Part shown: piece by piece, positions 16,584 through 25,271 of the stretch
Layout of the letters: every line of letters begins with the position of its first letter
Position numbering within the stretch: the stretch's first letter is position 1
From: an uncultured Bacteroides sp.
Lineage (GTDB): Bacteria; Bacteroidota; Bacteroidia; Bacteroidales; Bacteroidaceae
Direction: 5' to 3'
DNA: 64,000 bases
Assembly (NCBI GenBank): GCA_949296575.1
Contig: CASFPE010000029.1
Coordinates: 124,001 to 188,000, forward strand
Program-made: the position numbers and the translations under genes
Notes under the pieces: generated by a model
What the model was told of the DNA's origin: nothing
Databases searched by the model: none
The model's input: only the letters and a program-made list of their open reading frames with translations

Positions 16584-17990
16584 ATGACACTGATCAAATC
16601 CATATCAGGCATTCGCGGCACGATTGGAGGCCGGGCAGGCGAAGGATTGAACCCGTTGGACATCGTGAAGTTCACTTCGGCTTATGCTGCATTTATCCGT
16701 GAAAAAAGCGGTGCGGGCGGCAGCAACAAGATTGTGGTGGGGCGCGATGCCCGCATTTCCGGTGAGATGGTGAAAGATGTTGTTTGCGGCACATTGATTG
16801 GAATGGGCTTCGATGTGGTGAACATTGGCTTGGCTTCTACCCCTACTACCGAACTGGCTGTGGTGATGGAAGGCGCTTGCGGTGGCATCATATTGACAGC
16901 GAGCCATAATCCCAAGCAATGGAATGCATTGAAACTGCTGAACCATCAGGGGGAGTTCCTGACTGCCGAGGATGGGGATGCCGTCTTGAAGATTGCGGAA
17001 AGAGGCGATTTCGTGTATGCAGGCATCGACCATTTGGGAACTTGCCGTGAAGATAATACATATAATGAAAAACATGTGGAAAAAGTCTTGGCATTGGAAT
17101 TGGTGGACACTGATGCTATCCGCAAAGCCAATTTTCGTGTAGCGATAGATTGCGTCAATTCAGTGGGTGGCATCATCTTGCCGATGCTTTTGGAGCGTTT
17201 AGGCGTTCGGCACATCGAAAAATTGTATTGTGAACCTACAGGCGATTTCCAGCACAACCCGGAACCATTGGAAAAGAATTTGGGCGACATTATGGGATTG
17301 ATGAGAAAAAATGTGGCGGATGTGGCTTTTGTAGTAGACCCGGATGTTGACCGCCTTGCGATGATTTGCGAGAACGGGCAAATGTATGGAGAGGAATATA
17401 CATTGGTCACAGTCGCTGATTATGTATTGAAGCACACTCCTGGAAACACCGTTTCCAATCTTAGTTCCACGCGTGCATTGAACGATGTCACTTTGCGCTA
17501 TGGAGGGTGCTATTATGCTTCGGCTGTGGGTGAAGTGAATGTTGTGCAGAAGATGAAAGAGGTTGGTGCGGTGATTGGCGGCGAAGGCAATGGCGGAGTC
17601 ATTTATCCTCCTTGCCATTATGGGCGCGATGCGTTGGTAGGAATTGCTCTTTTCTTAAGCCATTTGGCGCATGAAGGCAAGAAGGCAAGCGAATTGCGTG
17701 CTACTTATCCGGGTTATTCTATTGCTAAGAACAGGATTGACCTGACGCCTGGCATAGATGTGGATGCTATTCTGTTGAAAGTGAAAGAAGTGTTCAAAGG
17801 AGAGCGGATTAATGACATTGATGGCGTGAAGATTGATTTTGCCGACAAGTGGGTGCATTTGCGCAAGAGCAATACAGAACCGATTATCCGGGTTTACTCT
17901 GAAGCGCCGACATGGGAGGCGGCCGATTGCTTGGGAAAAGAAGTGATGAATATCGTATATGCCATGGCAAAGGAACAGAGTGCTGAATAA
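16584..17990 (+). CDS. glmM: Phosphoglucosamine mutase (alpha-D-phosphohexomutase family)
   Basis: GlmM converts glucosamine-6-phosphate to glucosamine-1-phosphate for UDP-GlcNAc synthesis. The 468-residue protein has SGIRGTIGG at the N-terminus, the phosphoserine loop GIILTASHNPKQWNALK (about residues 96-112), the metal loop VDPDVDRLAMI (about 252) and the phosphate-binding RKSNTEPIIRVYSEA (about 432). The family also contains phosphomannomutase/phosphoglucomutase, so specificity is inferred from length and overall likeness. An intrinsic terminator follows. Confidence 0.88.
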   Translation: MTLIKSISGIRGTIGGRAGEGLNPLDIVKFTSAYAAFIREKSGAGGSNKIVVGRDARISGEMVKDVVCGTLIGMGFDVVNIGLASTPTTELAVVMEGACGGIILTASHNPKQWNALKLLNHQGEFLTAEDGDAVLKIAERGDFVYAGIDHLGTCREDNTYNEKHVEKVLALELVDTDAIRKANFRVAIDCVNSVGGIILPMLLERLGVRHIEKLYCEPTGDFQHNPEPLEKNLGDIMGLMRKNVADVAFVVDPDVDRLAMICENGQMYGEEYTLVTVADYVLKHTPGNTVSNLSSTRALNDVTLRYGGCYYASAVGEVNVVQKMKEVGAVIGGEGNGGVIYPPCHYGRDALVGIALFLSHLAHEGKKASELRATYPGYSIAKNRIDLTPGIDVDAILLKVKEVFKGERINDIDGVKIDFADKWVHLRKSNTEPIIRVYSEAPTWEAADCLGKEVMNIVYAMAKEQSAE

Positions 17991-18014
17991 GGATGTTGTT
18001 GGCAATGTTGCATT

Positions 18015-18054
18015 ATTCCCCGTGAATTCATCAAATTTGCGGGGAATTTTTTTT
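18015..18054 (+). terminator. Intrinsic terminator of glmM
   Basis: ATTCCCCG pairs with CGGGGAAT across a loop of 17 nt, followed by a run of T. It lies 24 bp after the glmM stop codon. Confidence 0.75.
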
Positions 18055-18195
18055 GTCCGTATGTCAGGAAATGCAGCCTGTTTCATTAGCTAACATGTGC
18101 AGATTCGGGCTGTTACAACTCTTTTTTCTTATACCGAAAGGTTTGCGCTCCTATTGTATGTTGAACAACATTGTTTAGTAACAGAACAAAATAAG

Positions 18196-18225
18196 TTGCT
18201 TCAACCAATATAAATTTCTAATTTG
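18196..18225 (+). promoter_or_regulatory. Promoter of the EF-G paralogue
   Basis: A -33 TTG (18196-18198) and -7 TAATTTG (18219-18225, one base shorter than TAnnTTTG) are separated by 20 bp. The inferred leader is about 65 nt. Confidence 0.45.
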
Positions 18226-18237
18226 CGCCTCGCAAAT
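18221..18237. promoter_or_regulatory. Inverted repeat overlapping the -7 box/start site of the EF-G paralogue gene
   Basis: ATTTGCG-CCT-CGCAAAT is a perfect 7-3-7 inverted repeat. Its left arm overlaps the -7 box and its right arm covers the likely transcription start, a good position for a repressor or for a structure at the mRNA 5' end. Confidence 0.4.
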
Positions 18238-18251
18238 TTAAAATGAGTGAA

Positions 18252-18271
18252 GATGCACTTTTGAGTGCATC
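18252..18271 (+). promoter_or_regulatory. Leader hairpin before the EF-G paralogue
   Basis: GATGCACT and AGTGCATC pair around a TTTG loop, ending 22 nt before the ATG at 18294. It has no T-tract, so it is not a terminator. Confidence 0.45.
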
Positions 18272-18293
18272 ACAATATTAAATCTTATGTATC

Positions 18294-20453
18294 ATGAAAG
18301 TGTATCAGACTAATGAAATCAAGAACATAGCCTTGTTGGGTAGTTCTGGCTCTGGAAAAACCACTCTCGCTGAAGCCATGCTTTTCGAGAGTGGAGTCAT
18401 CAAACGTCGCGGTTCTGTTGCCGCAAAAAATACAGTCAGTGATTATTTCCCGGTGGAACAAGAATATGGTTATTCTGTGTTTTCCACCGTTTTCCATGTT
18501 GAGTGGAATGGGAAGAAACTCAATATAATTGATTGCCCGGGTTCTGATGATTTTGTCGGAGGTGCCGTGACCGCAATGAATGTGACCGATACAGCCATTA
18601 TTTTGCTGAATGGCCAGTATGGCGTGGAAGTAGGCACGCAGAACAATTTCCGTTACACGGATAAGTTAGGAAAGCCTGTGATTTTCCTTGTGAACCAGTT
18701 GGACAACGAGAAATGTGATTATGATAATATTTTGGAGCAATTGCGTGAAGCTTATGGTTCTAAGGTGATTCCCATCCAGTATCCTTTGGCAACAGGGCCG
18801 AATTTCAATGCCCTTATCGATGTCTTGCTGATGAAGAAGTATTCATGGAAGCCAGAAGGAGGCGCGCCAATCATTGAAGATATCCCGGCTGAGGAAATGG
18901 ACAAGGCCATGGAGTGGCACAAAGCATTGGTGGAAGCTGCTGCCGAGAATGATGAAGGCTTGATGGAGAAATTCTTTGAACAGGATTCCTTGACCGAAGA
19001 TGAAATGCGCGAAGGCATCCGCAAAGGCTTGGCGGCTCACGGCATGTTTCCTGTCTTTTGCGTTTGTGCAGGAAAAGATATGGGCGTGCGCCGTTTGATG
19101 GAATTCTTGGGAAATGTCGTGCCTTTCGTTTCTGAGATGCCTCAAGTGCATAATACGAATGGCGATGTTGTCGTTCCGGATTCCAATGGGCCTACTTCTT
19201 TGTATTTCTTCAAGACTTCTGTAGAGCCGCATATCGGCGAGGTCCAGTATTTCAAGGTGATGAGCGGGACTGTGCATGAGGGGGATGACTTGACCAATGC
19301 CGACAGAGGTTCCAAAGAGCGCATGGCTCAATTGTTCGTATGTGCGGGTGCAAACCGTATCAAGGTGGAGGAATTGTGTGCGGGCGATATCGGCTGCACG
19401 GTAAAGTTGAAAGATGTGAAGACAGGCAATACATTGAATGGAAAAGGCGTGGAAAACCGTTTCAACTTCATCAAGTATCCGAATTCCAAATATTCGCGTG
19501 CCATCAGGCCGGTAAATGAAGCCGACACAGAGAAGATGATGGTTATCTTGAACCGTATGCGTGAAGAAGACCCGACATGGGTCATTGAGCAGTCGAAAGA
19601 ACTGAAGCAAACGATTGTGCATGGCCAAGGAGAGTTCCATTTGCGTACATTGAAGTGGAGGTTGGAGAATAATGAGAAGCTTTTGGTGAAATACGAAGAA
19701 CCAAAGATTCCTTATCGTGAGACCATCACGAAAGCTGCGCGTGCAGACTATCGCCATAAGAAGCAGTCGGGCGGCGCCGGGCAATTCGGAGAGGTTCATT
19801 TGATTGTAGAGCCTTATTATGAGGGGATGCCTGCGCCTGAAAGTTACAAGTTCAATGGCCAGGAATATAAGATCACGCCGAGGTCAACGGAAGAAGTGCC
19901 ATTGGAATGGGGCGGGAAATTGGTGTTCGTGAATAGTGTTGTGGGCGGTGCGATTGATGCACGTTTCATGCCGGCCATATTGAAAGGCATTATGAGCCGG
20001 ATGGAGCAGGGGCCTCTGACGGGTTCGTATGCACGGGATGTCCGTGTCATTGTTTACGATGGAAAGATGCACCCGGTGGATTCTAATGAAATTTCCTTCA
20101 TGTTGGCAGGGCGGAATGCGTTCAGTGAAGCTTTCAAGAATGCAGGCCCGAAGATTCTGGAGCCTATCTATGATGTGGAAGTTTTTGTGCCGAGCGACAA
20201 GATGGGCGATGTGATGAGCGATTTGCAAGGACGGCGGGCGCTCATTATGGGCATGAGCAGTGAGAGTGGTTATGAGAAACTGATGGCTAAAGTTCCTTTG
20301 AAAGAAATGTCATCTTATTCCACGTCTTTGAGTTCGTTGACTGGCGGCCGCGCTTCGTTCATCATGAACTTTGCGAATTATGAATTGGTGCCTTCAGATG
20401 TCCAGGAAAGGTTAATTAAAGAATTTGAGGCAAAGGAAGCAAAAGACGAATAG
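18294..20453 (+). CDS. fusA2: Elongation factor G paralogue lacking GTPase signature residues (EF-G2-like)
   Basis: The 719-residue protein has the five-domain EF-G layout, including SGGAGQFGEVHLIVEPYYEG in domain IV. The G domain is altered. The P-loop reads GSSGSGKTT. Switch I has EQEYGYSV where active EF-G has EQERGITI. Switch II reads DCPGSDDF instead of DTPGHVDF, so the catalytic histidine is a serine. The base-recognition motif is NQLD rather than NKMD. Bacteroides thetaiotaomicron EF-G2 is known to support translation without GTP hydrolysis and is made during carbon limitation under the regulator Cur. These substitutions make this a likely orthologue. A strong terminator follows. Confidence 0.9.
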   Translation: MKVYQTNEIKNIALLGSSGSGKTTLAEAMLFESGVIKRRGSVAAKNTVSDYFPVEQEYGYSVFSTVFHVEWNGKKLNIIDCPGSDDFVGGAVTAMNVTDTAIILLNGQYGVEVGTQNNFRYTDKLGKPVIFLVNQLDNEKCDYDNILEQLREAYGSKVIPIQYPLATGPNFNALIDVLLMKKYSWKPEGGAPIIEDIPAEEMDKAMEWHKALVEAAAENDEGLMEKFFEQDSLTEDEMREGIRKGLAAHGMFPVFCVCAGKDMGVRRLMEFLGNVVPFVSEMPQVHNTNGDVVVPDSNGPTSLYFFKTSVEPHIGEVQYFKVMSGTVHEGDDLTNADRGSKERMAQLFVCAGANRIKVEELCAGDIGCTVKLKDVKTGNTLNGKGVENRFNFIKYPNSKYSRAIRPVNEADTEKMMVILNRMREEDPTWVIEQSKELKQTIVHGQGEFHLRTLKWRLENNEKLLVKYEEPKIPYRETITKAARADYRHKKQSGGAGQFGEVHLIVEPYYEGMPAPESYKFNGQEYKITPRSTEEVPLEWGGKLVFVNSVVGGAIDARFMPAILKGIMSRMEQGPLTGSYARDVRVIVYDGKMHPVDSNEISFMLAGRNAFSEAFKNAGPKILEPIYDVEVFVPSDKMGDVMSDLQGRRALIMGMSSESGYEKLMAKVPLKEMSSYSTSLSSLTGGRASFIMNFANYELVPSDVQERLIKEFEAKEAKDE

Positions 20454-20471
20454 TTTGTAATCCATAACGTT

Positions 20472-20527
20472 GGCGAGACGGCAGGCAAGGGCATGGGAAT
20501 GCAATTGTCCAGTCGTCTCGTCTTTTT
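20472..20527 (+). terminator. Terminator of the EF-G paralogue gene
   Basis: GGCGAGACG pairs with CGTCTCGTC (one G-U) across about 32 nt and is followed by TTTTT. It begins 19 bp after the stop codon. Confidence 0.65.
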
Positions 20528-20737
20528 ATGCTTTCCAGTGTGGTTTTATGTTTAACGATTGCTAAAAATGGATGTTTATGAATGCGGCAAGATTAAATTT
20601 GCATTATTTTAGTGTTCCTATTAGGATGTTTACGGGTTTAACAATGAATTTGCCAAGTTAATCTTCTTTCTGTATTAATTTAGTATAAATCGATGCTAAT
20701 ATATATAAATTTATTATGCGAAAAAATTTAACCTTGT

Positions 20738-20745
20738 TAATTTTG
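20738..20745 (+). promoter_or_regulatory. -7 box 4 nt before the rprX start codon
   Basis: TAATTTTG is a perfect TAnnTTTG match separated by only TGGC from the ATG at 20750. A second perfect match, TAAATTTG, lies further upstream at 20594-20601 and could give a longer leader. Confidence 0.45.
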
Positions 20746-20749
20746 TGGC

Positions 20750-22312
20750 ATGAAAAAATCTACGATTTGGATATTAGGGATTATCATGGGGCTGTCTTTT
20801 CTTAGCTTGCTTTATCTTCAGGTGAGCTATATTGAAGAGATGGTCAAGATGCGCAAAGAGCAGTTCGACGAGTCTGTCAAGCGCAGTTTGTTCGAAGCGT
20901 CGCGGAATTTGGAGTATGACGAGACATTGGAGTACTTGAAAGAAGACGTGGAGCGGACGGAACAGGCCGCAATGGCTTATGAGCAGATGAAGGCTCCTTC
21001 CTTGGAAGGCGACATAGTGCAGCATACCCGCCATTATTCGGTGACAACTGGGAAAGATGGTTCATTATATTCTTCGTTTGAACTGAAAACCATCACGGCT
21101 AAGCCTTCCGGTTCGGCTAAGGCAATGATTTCCCGCAAGCATGGCAATAATACTATTCCTAAAACGGCAAGGTCATTGCAAGAGATTGTAAAGACGCGTT
21201 ATTTGTACCAGCGGGCTTTGTTGGATGAAGTCGTTTATAACATATTGTACACGGCCAGCGACAAACCATTGGAGGAGAGGGTGAATTTCAAGCACTTGGA
21301 CCAGTATTTGAAGACGGCGTTGTTCAACAATGGCATTGATATTGCGTATCATTTTCAGGTGCTGGACAAAGATGGGCAGGAAGTGTACCGTTGCCCTGAT
21401 TATGATGACGAAGGGAAAGAAGTGTCCTATACACGGATTTTGTTCCAGAACGACCCTCCTGCAAAGATGGGGTTGCTGAAAGTGCATTTCCCTGCATTGG
21501 ACAGTTATATATTCAGTTCTGTCAGGTTCATGATTCCTTCGTTGATATTCACGGTAGTGCTGTTGATCACGTTCGTTTTCACGATATACAGCGTGTTCCG
21601 CCAGAAGAAGCTGAGTGAGATAAAGAATGATTTTGTCAACAACATGACCCATGAGTTCAAGACGCCGATTTCGACGATATCTTTGGCTGCGCAGATGCTG
21701 AAAGACCCTGCTGTGGCAAAGTCGCCGCAGATGTTCCAGCATGTGTCCGGGGTCATTAATGATGAGACAAAGCGTTTGAGGTTCTTGGTGGAAAAGGTGT
21801 TGCAAATGTCAATGTTCGAGCGGCAGAAAACCACGTTGAACAAGAAGAAAATGGATGCCAATGAACTGATTGCAGGCGTGGCCAACACTTTTGCCTTGAA
21901 AGTGGAGAAGTACAACGGGAAAATAATATCGGACTTACGGGCAGATAACCCTGACATTTTTGTGGACGAGATGCATTTCACGAACGTTATCTTCAACTTG
22001 ATGGACAATGCGGTGAAATACAAGAAAGCCGACCAGGACTTGTTGCTGACCGTTTCCACTTGGAACGAGGGCGACAAGCTTTACATTTCGATACAAGACA
22101 ATGGAATCGGCATAAGGAAAGAAGACTTGAAGAAGATTTTCGACAAGTTCTACCGCGTGCATACGGGAAACCTGCACGATGTGAAAGGATTTGGCTTGGG
22201 ATTGGCTTATGTGAAGAAAATCATTCAGGACCATAAAGGCACCATACGCGCCGAGAGCGAGCTGAATGTAGGGACAAAATTTGTAATTGTATTACCTTTA
22301 TTTAATAATTAG
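20750..22312 (+). CDS. rprX: Two-component sensor histidine kinase (RprX-like)
   Basis: This 520-residue membrane kinase has a first membrane helix at residues 5-25, a periplasmic region to about 250 and a second helix near 258-282. The HisKA phospho-acceptor is in NNMTHEFKTPISTISLAAQM (about 295-314). The HATPase domain has N (LMDNAVKYKK), G1 (IQDNGIGI) and G2 (GFGLGLAYV) motifs. With the next gene it matches the Bacteroides rprXY pair. The pair is separated by 5 bp and should be one transcript. The signal is unknown. Confidence 0.88.
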   Translation: MKKSTIWILGIIMGLSFLSLLYLQVSYIEEMVKMRKEQFDESVKRSLFEASRNLEYDETLEYLKEDVERTEQAAMAYEQMKAPSLEGDIVQHTRHYSVTTGKDGSLYSSFELKTITAKPSGSAKAMISRKHGNNTIPKTARSLQEIVKTRYLYQRALLDEVVYNILYTASDKPLEERVNFKHLDQYLKTALFNNGIDIAYHFQVLDKDGQEVYRCPDYDDEGKEVSYTRILFQNDPPAKMGLLKVHFPALDSYIFSSVRFMIPSLIFTVVLLITFVFTIYSVFRQKKLSEIKNDFVNNMTHEFKTPISTISLAAQMLKDPAVAKSPQMFQHVSGVINDETKRLRFLVEKVLQMSMFERQKTTLNKKKMDANELIAGVANTFALKVEKYNGKIISDLRADNPDIFVDEMHFTNVIFNLMDNAVKYKKADQDLLLTVSTWNEGDKLYISIQDNGIGIRKEDLKKIFDKFYRVHTGNLHDVKGFGLGLAYVKKIIQDHKGTIRAESELNVGTKFVIVLPLFNN

Positions 22313-22317
22313 TGATT

Positions 22318-23016
22318 ATGGACGAGAAATTGCGTATTTTATTGTGTGAAGACGATGAAAACCTGGGAATGTTGTTGAGGGAATATTTGCAGGCAAAGGG
22401 ATATGCAGCCGAGTTGTATCCCGACGGCGAGGCCGGTTTCAAGGCTTTTTTGAAGAACAAGTATGATTTGTGCGTGTTGGATGTCATGATGCCGAAGAAG
22501 GACGGCTTCACATTGGCGCAGGAAATCCGTTCTTCCAACGCGGAGATTCCTATCATATTCCTTACGGCGAAGACGCTGAAGGAGGATATATTGGAAGGTT
22601 TTAAGATTGGCGCCGACGATTATATCACGAAGCCTTTCAGCATGGAAGAGCTGGTGTTCCGCATTGAAGCCATCTTGCGGCGTGTGCGTGGAAAGAAGAA
22701 CAAGGAAAGCAATCTTTATAAAATCGGCCGTTTCACGTTCGACACCCAAAAGCAGATACTTTCCATTGACGGGAAGCAGACGAAGCTGACCACCAAAGAG
22801 TCGGAACTGTTAGGCTTGCTTTGCGCGCATGCCAATGAGATATTGCAACGCGATTTTGCCTTGAAGACCATTTGGATTGACGACAATTATTTCAACGCCC
22901 GCAGCATGGACGTGTATATCACGAAGCTGCGCAAGCACTTGAAAGAGGACGATTCCATCGAAATCATCAATATCCACGGGAAAGGTTACAAGCTGATTAC
23001 CCCTGATGTGGATTGA
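22318..23016 (+). CDS. rprY: Response regulator of the OmpR family (RprY-like)
   Basis: The 232-residue protein has a receiver domain (LLCEDDENLG at the start, phospho-Asp in CVLDVMMPKKDG near 54, conserved Thr in LTAKTLKED and the Lys in ITKPFS near 105). Its C-terminal winged helix (LTTKESELLGLLCAHANEIL, ARSMDVYITKLRKHLKED, IHGKGYKLI) binds DNA. The sequence closely resembles Bacteroides fragilis RprY. The ATG at 22318 is preferred to a GTG six bases earlier. A bidirectional terminator follows. Confidence 0.92.
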   Translation: MDEKLRILLCEDDENLGMLLREYLQAKGYAAELYPDGEAGFKAFLKNKYDLCVLDVMMPKKDGFTLAQEIRSSNAEIPIIFLTAKTLKEDILEGFKIGADDYITKPFSMEELVFRIEAILRRVRGKKNKESNLYKIGRFTFDTQKQILSIDGKQTKLTTKESELLGLLCAHANEILQRDFALKTIWIDDNYFNARSMDVYITKLRKHLKEDDSIEIINIHGKGYKLITPDVD

Positions 23017-23040
23017 AGAAACCTTTGGAAAGAAAGCATG

Positions 23041-23074
23041 AAAAAAGCCGTTGCCTGCAGGCAACGGCTTTTTT
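23041..23074. terminator. Perfect palindromic bidirectional terminator
   Basis: A 34 bp perfect palindrome: six A, the stem GCCGTTGCCTG and its complement, six T. It ends rprY on the plus strand and the small membrane protein gene on the minus strand. Confidence 0.9.
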
Positions 23075-23088
23075 GGCATGTGTCCGTT

Positions 23089-23265
23089 TTAGTCCGTGAT
23101 TCTTTTGTTGATGACAATGTATGCGAGCAACCCGATGACAATCAGCAGCATGGAGGTTCCCAAGATGGTATTGTTGTTGACATTGCCGGTGAAGAAACAT
23201 GCAATCAGGATGATTGCCCCGATTACGATTAGAATCAGTCCCAAATTTTTCAGTAAACTTTTCAT
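23089..23265 (-). CDS. Small two-helix membrane protein
   Basis: A 58-residue protein starting MKSLLKNLGLILIVIGAIIL. It has two hydrophobic helices (about residues 8-24 and 34-52) joined by a polar loop GNVNNNTILG and ends NKRITD. I do not recognise a named family. A longer frame exists to 23325, but the Lys-rich start just before the first helix is more natural. It is convergent with rprY and shares its terminator. Confidence 0.7.
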   Translation of the reverse strand: MKSLLKNLGLILIVIGAIILIACFFTGNVNNNTILGTSMLLIVIGLLAYIVINKRITD

Positions 23266-23404
23266 GTGTATATGTTTTATAGTTATATATTCATTCTTGG
23301 CACAAATTAAAGCATAATTCTTCAACGGGCGAAATTATTTGAGTAAAAAAAACATTACCGGGCTGAATTATTGCCGCTTTCTTGCTTTCCGGCTTTTGGC
23401 AGGT

Positions 23405-23845
23405 TCAGTCTTTGGTGTTGAGGAATATCTTTTTCAGCACTTCCTGGGCTGTTTCCAGTTCTTCTAAAGATATGTTTTTCAAGGCTTCCTGCAAAGTGCG
23501 TTCCACGATGGGGTTGGCGCGGCTTTCCATTTCCCTCCCTGTTTTGGTCAGATGGATTAAGTTGATTCGTTTGTCTTTCTTGTCGGAGATGCGCACCACC
23601 AGATGCTGCCGTTCCATGTTGTCCAACAACCGGGTCATGCTGGGCTTGTCTTTGAATGTGGCATTGCACAAATCCTGTTGCGTGACTCCGTCTTGCTTCC
23701 ACAACGACAAAAGGACGGTCCATTGTTCAGGCGTGATGTCTAATTCCCGGAGGTTCCGATACAGTTTCCGGTTGATGGCGGCTGATACTTTGCCGTTCAG
23801 GATGGCAAAGATCAATTGGATGTCAAATTGGAATTGCTCTATCAT
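23405..23845 (-). CDS. MarR family transcriptional regulator
   Basis: The 146-residue protein has a winged-helix MarR fold: ITPEQWTVLLSLWKQDGVTQ, QDLCNATFKDKPSMTRLLDN (recognition helix), MERQHLVVR and the wing DKKDKRINLIHLTKTGRE, followed by a dimerisation helix. Start choice is clear: the upstream TTG at 23875 lies inside the -7 box TATCTTTG, so translation must begin at the ATG at 23845. Its target and ligand are unknown. The small membrane protein gene lies downstream on the same strand. Confidence 0.9.
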   Translation of the reverse strand: MIEQFQFDIQLIFAILNGKVSAAINRKLYRNLRELDITPEQWTVLLSLWKQDGVTQQDLCNATFKDKPSMTRLLDNMERQHLVVRISDKKDKRINLIHLTKTGREMESRANPIVERTLQEALKNISLEELETAQEVLKKIFLNTKD

Positions 23846-23872
23846 TAATCGAATGCTTGTATTGATGTTTTG

Positions 23873-23905
23873 CAAAGATACGTTTCTTGGCGGACATATG
23901 CCAAA
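23873..23905 (-). promoter_or_regulatory. Promoter of the MarR regulator gene
   Basis: On the minus strand a TTTG (23902-23905) and a perfect -7 TATCTTTG (23873-23880) are separated by 21 bp. It is back to back with the rpsF promoter. Confidence 0.65.
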
Positions 23906-23932
23906 TATTCTGTCTGTTTTTTGTGTTAAAGC

Positions 23933-23963
23933 TTTGCCGGTTAAAAGAAAAGCCTTACCTTTG
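23933..23963 (+). promoter_or_regulatory. Promoter of the rpsF-rpsR-rplI operon
   Basis: TTTG (23933-23936), 19 bp, then TACCTTTG (23956-23963): an exact match to the Bacteroidota housekeeping promoter. The inferred leader is about 40 nt. Confidence 0.8.
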
Positions 23964-24007
23964 CGCCCGTATTTGGAAAATTTAAATCTTAATTTGTTAT
24001 TGGAATT

Positions 24008-24355
24008 ATGAATCAGTATGAAACCGTTTTCATTTTGACTCCCGTTTTGTCTGATGTCCAGATGAAGGAAGCGGTAGAGAAATTTAAAGGTATTCTCCAG
24101 GCCGAAGGCGCTGAGATTATCAATGAAGAAAATTGGGGCTTGAAGAAGCTGGCTTATCCTATCCAGAAAAAGTCGACGGGCTTTTACCAGTTGATTGAGT
24201 TTAAGGCAGAGCCGGCTGTCATTGAGAAATTGGAGGTGAATTACCGCCGTGATGAGCGGGTTATCCGTTTCCTTACGTTCCGGATGGACAAGTATGCCAT
24301 TGAATATGCAGAAAAAAGGAGAAGTTTAAAATCAACTAAAAAGGAGGAAAATTAA
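24008..24355 (+). CDS. rpsF: 30S ribosomal protein S6
   Basis: The 115-residue protein ([20 protein letters not shown] start, [20 protein letters not shown], then [13 protein letters not shown]) is a standard S6, which binds 16S rRNA together with S18 in the 30S platform. It is the first gene of a three-gene ribosomal operon; rpsR starts 1 bp after its stop. Confidence 0.98.
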   Translation: MNQYETVFILTPVLSDVQMKEAVEKFKGILQAEGAEIINEENWGLKKLAYPIQKKSTGFYQLIEFKAEPAVIEKLEVNYRRDERVIRFLTFRMDKYAIEYAEKRRSLKSTKKEEN

Positions 24356-24356
24356 T

Positions 24357-24629
24357 ATGGCACAGCAGAATCAATCAGAAATCAGATATTTGACCCCGCC
24401 TTCGGTAGACATCAAGAAGAAGAAATATTGCCGTTTCAAAAAGAATGGCATCAAATACATCGATTACAAGGATCCTGAATTCTTGAAGAAGTTCTTGAAT
24501 GAGCAGGGGAAAATTCTTCCTCGTCGTATTACTGGCACTTCGTTGAAATACCAACGCCGTGTCTCGCAGGCAGTGAAACGGGCACGCCACTTGGCTTTGC
24601 TCCCATTTGTAACGGATATGATGAAATAA
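24357..24629 (+). CDS. rpsR: 30S ribosomal protein S18
   Basis: The 90-residue protein contains the typical [20 protein letters not shown] and [33 protein letters not shown]18 pairs with S6. An AGGAGGAA-type purine stretch from the end of rpsF precedes its start. Confidence 0.98.
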   Translation: MAQQNQSEIRYLTPPSVDIKKKKYCRFKKNGIKYIDYKDPEFLKKFLNEQGKILPRRITGTSLKYQRRVSQAVKRARHLALLPFVTDMMK

Positions 24630-24643
24630 TAGGAGGAATTTGT

Positions 24644-25096
24644 ATGGAAATTATATTGAAAGAAGACGTTGTTAACTTGGGTTACAAGGACGACATTGTG
24701 AACGTAAAGTCTGGCTATGGCCGCAATTATCTGATTCCGACAGGAAAGGCCGTGATTGCTTCCCCGTCTGCAAAGAAGATGTTGGCTGAAGAACTGAAGC
24801 AACGTGCCCACAAGTTGGAGAAAATCAAGAAAGATGCGGAAGAATTGGCAGCCAAGTTGAAAGACGTGAAGCTGACGATTGCCACCAAAGTTAGTTCCAC
24901 GGGGACAATTTTCGGTTCTGTGAACAACATCCAGATTGCAGAAGAACTGGAGAAGTTGGGCTACAAGGTGGATCGCAAGGTGATTTACATCAAGGATGCC
25001 GTGAAAGAAGTCGGCGCATACAAAGCAACCATCAAGTTGCACAAAGAAGTGGCTGTTGAATTGCCTTTTGATGTGGTAGCAGAAGAAGCTAATTAA
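24644..25096 (+). CDS. rplI: 50S ribosomal protein L9
   Basis: The 150-residue protein has the N-terminal rRNA-binding domain (MEIILKEDVVNLGYKDDIVN, VKSGYGRNYLIPTGKAV), the long connecting helix and the C-terminal domain (FGSVNNIQIAEELEKLGYKV). Length and order are normal. It is the last gene of the operon and is followed by a terminator. Confidence 0.98.
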   Translation: MEIILKEDVVNLGYKDDIVNVKSGYGRNYLIPTGKAVIASPSAKKMLAEELKQRAHKLEKIKKDAEELAAKLKDVKLTIATKVSSTGTIFGSVNNIQIAEELEKLGYKVDRKVIYIKDAVKEVGAYKATIKLHKEVAVELPFDVVAEEAN

Positions 25097-25128
25097 TAGT
25101 TCATAGCCGTCATTGGGATTTTTTGAGG

Positions 25129-25163
25129 AAAGGGATGCATCCTTTGGGGTGCATCCCTTTTTT
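25129..25163 (+). terminator. Terminator of the rpsF-rpsR-rplI operon
   Basis: GGGATGCA pairs with TGCATCCC around a TCCTTTGGGG loop, flanked by AA on the left and a T-run on the right. Confidence 0.8.
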
Positions 25164-25271
25164 GCTTCGTTGCGAAAGGCCGGGTCCCGGATAGGGAAAG
25201 GCCCGTTTTTCAGACAGTGTTCGGGTTTCCTCCAAGAAGATCGGAGGTTCTTTCAAGAAGAATTTCTTGCA

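Larger units (their letters stand above)
17991..18293. other. Intergenic region upstream of the EF-G paralogue
   Basis: A 303 bp AT-rich gap holding the glmM terminator (18015-18054), a promoter (18196-18225), an inverted repeat overlapping its -7 box (18221-18237) and a leader hairpin (18252-18271). No gene is seen between these elements. Confidence 0.7.

Noticed and set aside
23846..23875. TTG-initiated extension of the MarR regulator
   Set aside because: The TTG codon is part of the -7 box TATCTTTG on the minus strand, so it cannot be in the mRNA from that promoter.
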